From contig JBBRUT010000158.1 of assembly GCA_038247555.1 (NCBI GenBank), positions 1 through 7,488 on the forward strand: a stretch of DNA of 7,488 bases, given 5' to 3'. Both the position numbers and the translations under genes were made by a program. The notes below the pieces were generated by a model. It had not been told where the DNA came from, ran no database searches, and was given only the letters and a program-made list of their open reading frames with translations. Position 1 is the first letter of the stretch; every line of letters starts with the position of its first letter. The DNA is from JAHBXL01 sp038247555. Its GTDB lineage: Bacteria; Planctomycetota; Phycisphaerae; Phycisphaerales; UBA1924. Shown one piece after another: positions 5,943 to 7,488 of this stretch.

Positions 5943-6551
5943 TCAGGCCGCTTGGGTCAGCTCATCGATACGCCGCAGCAGGTTGCCTACGTCAAAGGGC
6001 TTGGAGACGAAGTCATCCGCGCCCGCTGCTCGCAGCGAGTCGATGTCCTCGGGCTTCACCACGCCTGAGACGAAGATGATGCGGGTGTCCTTCAGCTCCT
6101 CGTGCGAGCGGATGCGCTCGCACACGACGCTGCCGTTCACATCGGGGAGCATGAAATCGAGGATGATGAGGTTGGGACGGAACTGCTCGGTGAGCAGGCC
6201 CGCGTCGTACCCCGTCGAGCAGAACTTGACGTCGTATCGATCGTTCTTGTTGAAGAGGTCCTTGAACATCTCGATGATCTGGGCATCGTCATCGACGACG
6301 AGGATGCGGCGAGCGCCGTGATCGAGCGCGCCCACCGGGATCTCGTTGGCCCGCATGAACTTGATGAGTTCGGCGCGGGGGATGCGGCGGAACTTGGAAC
6401 CCGGGACGCGGAAGCCGCCCAGACGACCGGCGTCGAAGCACCGGATGATGGTTTGCTGGGAGACCTTGCAGACTTCCGCGGCCTCGCCGGTGGTGAAGAT
6501 CCGCTTGCTCGCCCATTCCTTTGCGGTGTGCTGGCCGTTTACCCCGGGCAT
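5943..6551 (-). CDS. Response regulator with N-terminal excisionase/MerR-type HTH and C-terminal receiver domain
   Basis: A 202-residue predicted transcription factor. In numbering from the upstream TTG (6569), residues about 23-75 are a helix-turn-helix of the HTH_17/excisionase type: FTTGEAAEVCKVSQQTIIRC, then the wing-like GGFRVPGSKFRRIPRAEL. Residues about 87-205 are a full receiver: acidic D93-D95 (VVDDDA), phospho-acceptor D138 (LIILDFMLPDVNG), S168 (IFVSG) and K190 (SKPF). Subtract 6 for the ATG start. The order is the reverse of OmpR- or NarL-type regulators, where the receiver comes first. The ATG at 6551 is preferred over TTG 6569 because GGGAAG lies 6 bases upstream of it. This is the first gene of the minus-strand cassette, next to the HDOD kinase that probably phosphorylates it. 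DNA targets are unknown; its own operon is a reasonable guess. Confidence 0.93.
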   Translation of the reverse strand: MPGVNGQHTAKEWASKRIFTTGEAAEVCKVSQQTIIRCFDAGRLGGFRVPGSKFRRIPRAELIKFMRANEIPVGALDHGARRILVVDDDAQIIEMFKDLFNKNDRYDVKFCSTGYDAGLLTEQFRPNLIILDFMLPDVNGSVVCERIRSHEELKDTRIIFVSGVVKPEDIDSLRAAGADDFVSKPFDVGNLLRRIDELTQAA

Positions 6552-6557
6552 GCGTGA

Positions 6558-6563
6558 CTTCCC
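6558..6563 (-). promoter_or_regulatory. Weak ribosome binding site for the HTH-receiver gene
   Basis: On the minus strand GGGAAG ends 6 bases before the ATG at 6551-6549. It is a partial match to the Shine-Dalgarno consensus. It overlaps the region that would be coding if the upstream TTG at 6569 were used, so it favours the ATG. Confidence 0.4.
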
Positions 6564-6586
6564 GATCAATTGACCGCCCGGACAGC

Positions 6587-6603
6587 GCGCCGACCTCCGG
6601 CGC
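6587..6603. promoter_or_regulatory. GC-rich inverted repeat ahead of the HTH-receiver gene
   Basis: GCGCCG and CGGCGC form perfect 6-base arms around a 5-base spacer. The repeat is 36-52 bases upstream of the ATG at 6551 and could be an operator or a leader hairpin. In GC-rich DNA such repeats also arise by chance. Confidence 0.22.
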
Positions 6604-6792
6604 TTACCCGCGTGGTACAGATTGCCGAGCCGTCTATCGACGCCGAGATTGCCTGACTTAACGGCACATCTTCACACTCGCGGCGATTGCGCTCCGGACA
6701 TCCGAACATGTCACTTCCATCGGGGCAGACGAGTCCGCCGGGCAACGTCCACCTTCGTTACACTGCGCTGCTGCTTGGACAACACACTCTGC

Positions 6793-6796
6793 GGAG
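6793..6796 (+). promoter_or_regulatory. Ribosome binding site for the glycoside hydrolase gene
   Basis: GGAG (within GCGGAG) lies 7 bases before the ATG at 6804. This is good spacing and the main reason to prefer 6804 over the in-frame ATG at 6708, which has no comparable motif. Confidence 0.55.
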
Positions 6797-6803
6797 TCCC
6801 ATC

Positions 6804-7488
6804 ATGCTCGCTCTTGCATGTATCGCGGTGGCGATTGGTGCCTGTACTCCCGCCACTTCCGGTGACGCGCCTGATGTGCAGCCATGGAAACCGGTTCCCG
6901 GCAAGCTGATGACGCGCTGGGCGAAGGATGTCGACCCTGCCAACCCGTGGCCGGAGTATCCGCGTCCGCTTCTGCAACGAGAGCGGTGGATGAACCTGAA
7001 CGGGTTGTGGGACTATGCCATCACGGGGAAGGATGCGCCGATGCCGGAGATGGAAAGGGGAGCGGATGGCAAGATCCTCGTCCCTTACCCCATCGAGTCC
7101 GCACTCTCCGGCGTCGGCCGCGCACTCAAGCCCGAGCAGGCCCTGCATTACCGCCGCACCTTCCGCGTCCCCGCCGATTGGAACCTTGGCGCAACGGTGC
7201 TCCTGCACTTTGGCGCAGTCGATTGGCAATGCATGGTGAGCATCAACGGAAAGAGAATCGGTGAGCACGCGGGAGGCTTTGATCCGTTCAGCTTTGACAT
7301 CGCCGCGGCGATCAAACCCGACGCCGACAACGAGCTCGTCGTGACGGTGACCGACCCCACCGACACCGGCGGCCAGCCCCGCGGCAAGCAATGGCTCTCG
7401 CCGCGCGGCATCTGGTACACCCCCACCAGCGGCATCTGGCAGACGGTGTGGCTCGAGCCTGTGCCAACCGCGAGCTTCAGCGGCCTTC
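6804..7488 (+). CDS. Glycoside hydrolase family 2 lipoprotein, N-terminal part (3' end outside window)
   Basis: The first 228 residues of a beta-galactosidase/beta-mannosidase-type enzyme; the frame is open to the window edge. Residues 1-14 are a short hydrophobic signal ending in a lipobox (AIGAC, C14), suggesting a lipid-anchored, extracytoplasmic protein. From about residue 55 comes the GH2 sugar-binding jelly roll: RWMNLNGLWDYAI, then ILVPYPIES, LHYRRTFRVP, LLHFGAVDW, INGKRIGEHAGGFDPFSFDI and VTVTDPTD. It ends with IWYTPTSGIWQTVWLEPVP, the strand that closes this domain in many GH2 enzymes. The TIM barrel with the catalytic glutamates would be downstream, so activity and substrate cannot be judged. 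The start has a GGAG at the right distance, but the resulting signal has no basic residue. An in-frame ATG at 6708 would add 32 residues, including Arg. It is divergent from the signalling cassette and probably acts in polysaccharide breakdown. Confidence 0.93.
   Translation, partial: MLALACIAVAIGACTPATSGDAPDVQPWKPVPGKLMTRWAKDVDPANPWPEYPRPLLQRERWMNLNGLWDYAITGKDAPMPEMERGADGKILVPYPIESALSGVGRALKPEQALHYRRTFRVPADWNLGATVLLHFGAVDWQCMVSINGKRIGEHAGGFDPFSFDIAAAIKPDADNELVVTVTDPTDTGGQPRGKQWLSPRGIWYTPTSGIWQTVWLEPVPTASFSGL

Larger units (their letters stand above)
6552..6803. promoter_or_regulatory. Divergent intergenic region
   Basis: About 250 bases separate the start of the HTH-receiver gene (leftward) from the start of the glycoside hydrolase gene (rightward), so promoters for both should lie here. 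I could not find a convincing -35/-10 pair on either strand. TACACT at 6759-6764 is a 4-of-6 match to a -10 box on the plus strand but lacks a -35 partner. The region also holds the 6587-6603 inverted repeat and two copies of AGATTGCC (6619-6626 and 6646-6653) spaced by 27 bases. No coding frame across it looks like a protein, except a possible N-terminal extension of the hydrolase from 6708. Confidence 0.5.

Noticed and set aside
6594..6599. GGAGGT on the minus strand within the 6587-6603 inverted repeat, resembling a strong ribosome binding site
   Set aside because: No ATG, GTG or TTG start follows at a usable distance, and the nearest CTG is out of frame with the HTH-receiver gene.
6619..6653. 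Two copies of AGATTGCC, 27 bases apart
   Set aside because: An 8-base direct repeat with no symmetry and a spacing that is not a whole number of helical turns is weak evidence for a binding site.
6622..6909. Plus-strand 95-codon frame across the divergent intergenic region
   Set aside because: It overlaps the glycoside hydrolase start in another frame, has no ribosome binding site, and its Cys/Arg/Pro-rich translation does not look like a protein.
6711..7391. Minus-strand 226-codon frame opposite the glycoside hydrolase
   Set aside because: The plus strand here encodes a clear GH2 N-terminal domain with several conserved blocks; the antisense frame shows none.

Overview
This window comes from a GC-rich bacterial chromosome. 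I infer a member of the Planctomycetota, most likely the Phycisphaerae class. The inference rests on high-GC codon use, a short secreted protein of a style I associate with that group, an HDOD/histidine-kinase signalling locus and a lipoprotein-type glycoside hydrolase. No rRNA or other phylogenetic marker is present, so the lineage call is tentative. I see no tRNA or rRNA gene, CRISPR array, insertion sequence or phage gene.

Layout, left to right. (1) Positions 1-2076, plus strand: the C-terminal ~690 residues of the replicative DNA polymerase III alpha subunit (DnaE), entering the window already open. It has unusual glycine-rich additions. (2) Positions 2082-2633, minus strand: a small secreted protein or lipoprotein of unknown function, convergent with dnaE and separated from it by only 5 bases. 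(3) Positions 2719-6551, minus strand: a signalling cassette of three genes read right to left. The first is an excisionase/MerR-type HTH protein with a C-terminal receiver domain, the second a soluble HDOD-domain histidine kinase, and the third a degenerate-receiver plus GAF protein. (4) Positions 6552-6803: a divergent intergenic region with a small GC-rich inverted repeat and no convincing promoter. (5) Positions 6804-7488, plus strand: the start of a lipoprotein-type glycoside hydrolase family 2 enzyme that runs off the right edge.

The three central genes look like one co-directional signal-transduction unit. The kinase has no membrane segment and carries an HDOD input module. The HTH-receiver protein is the obvious partner, since its receiver has all the conserved residues. 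The GAF/pseudo-receiver protein may be a further sensor. The gaps between these genes (68 and 54 bases) hold short perfect inverted repeats that could be operators. dnaE and the glycoside hydrolase are probably only neighbours of this unit. The main point of interest is the cassette: a cytoplasmic kinase whose HDOD domain keeps HD-type metal-binding residues, paired with a response regulator whose DNA-binding domain precedes its receiver.
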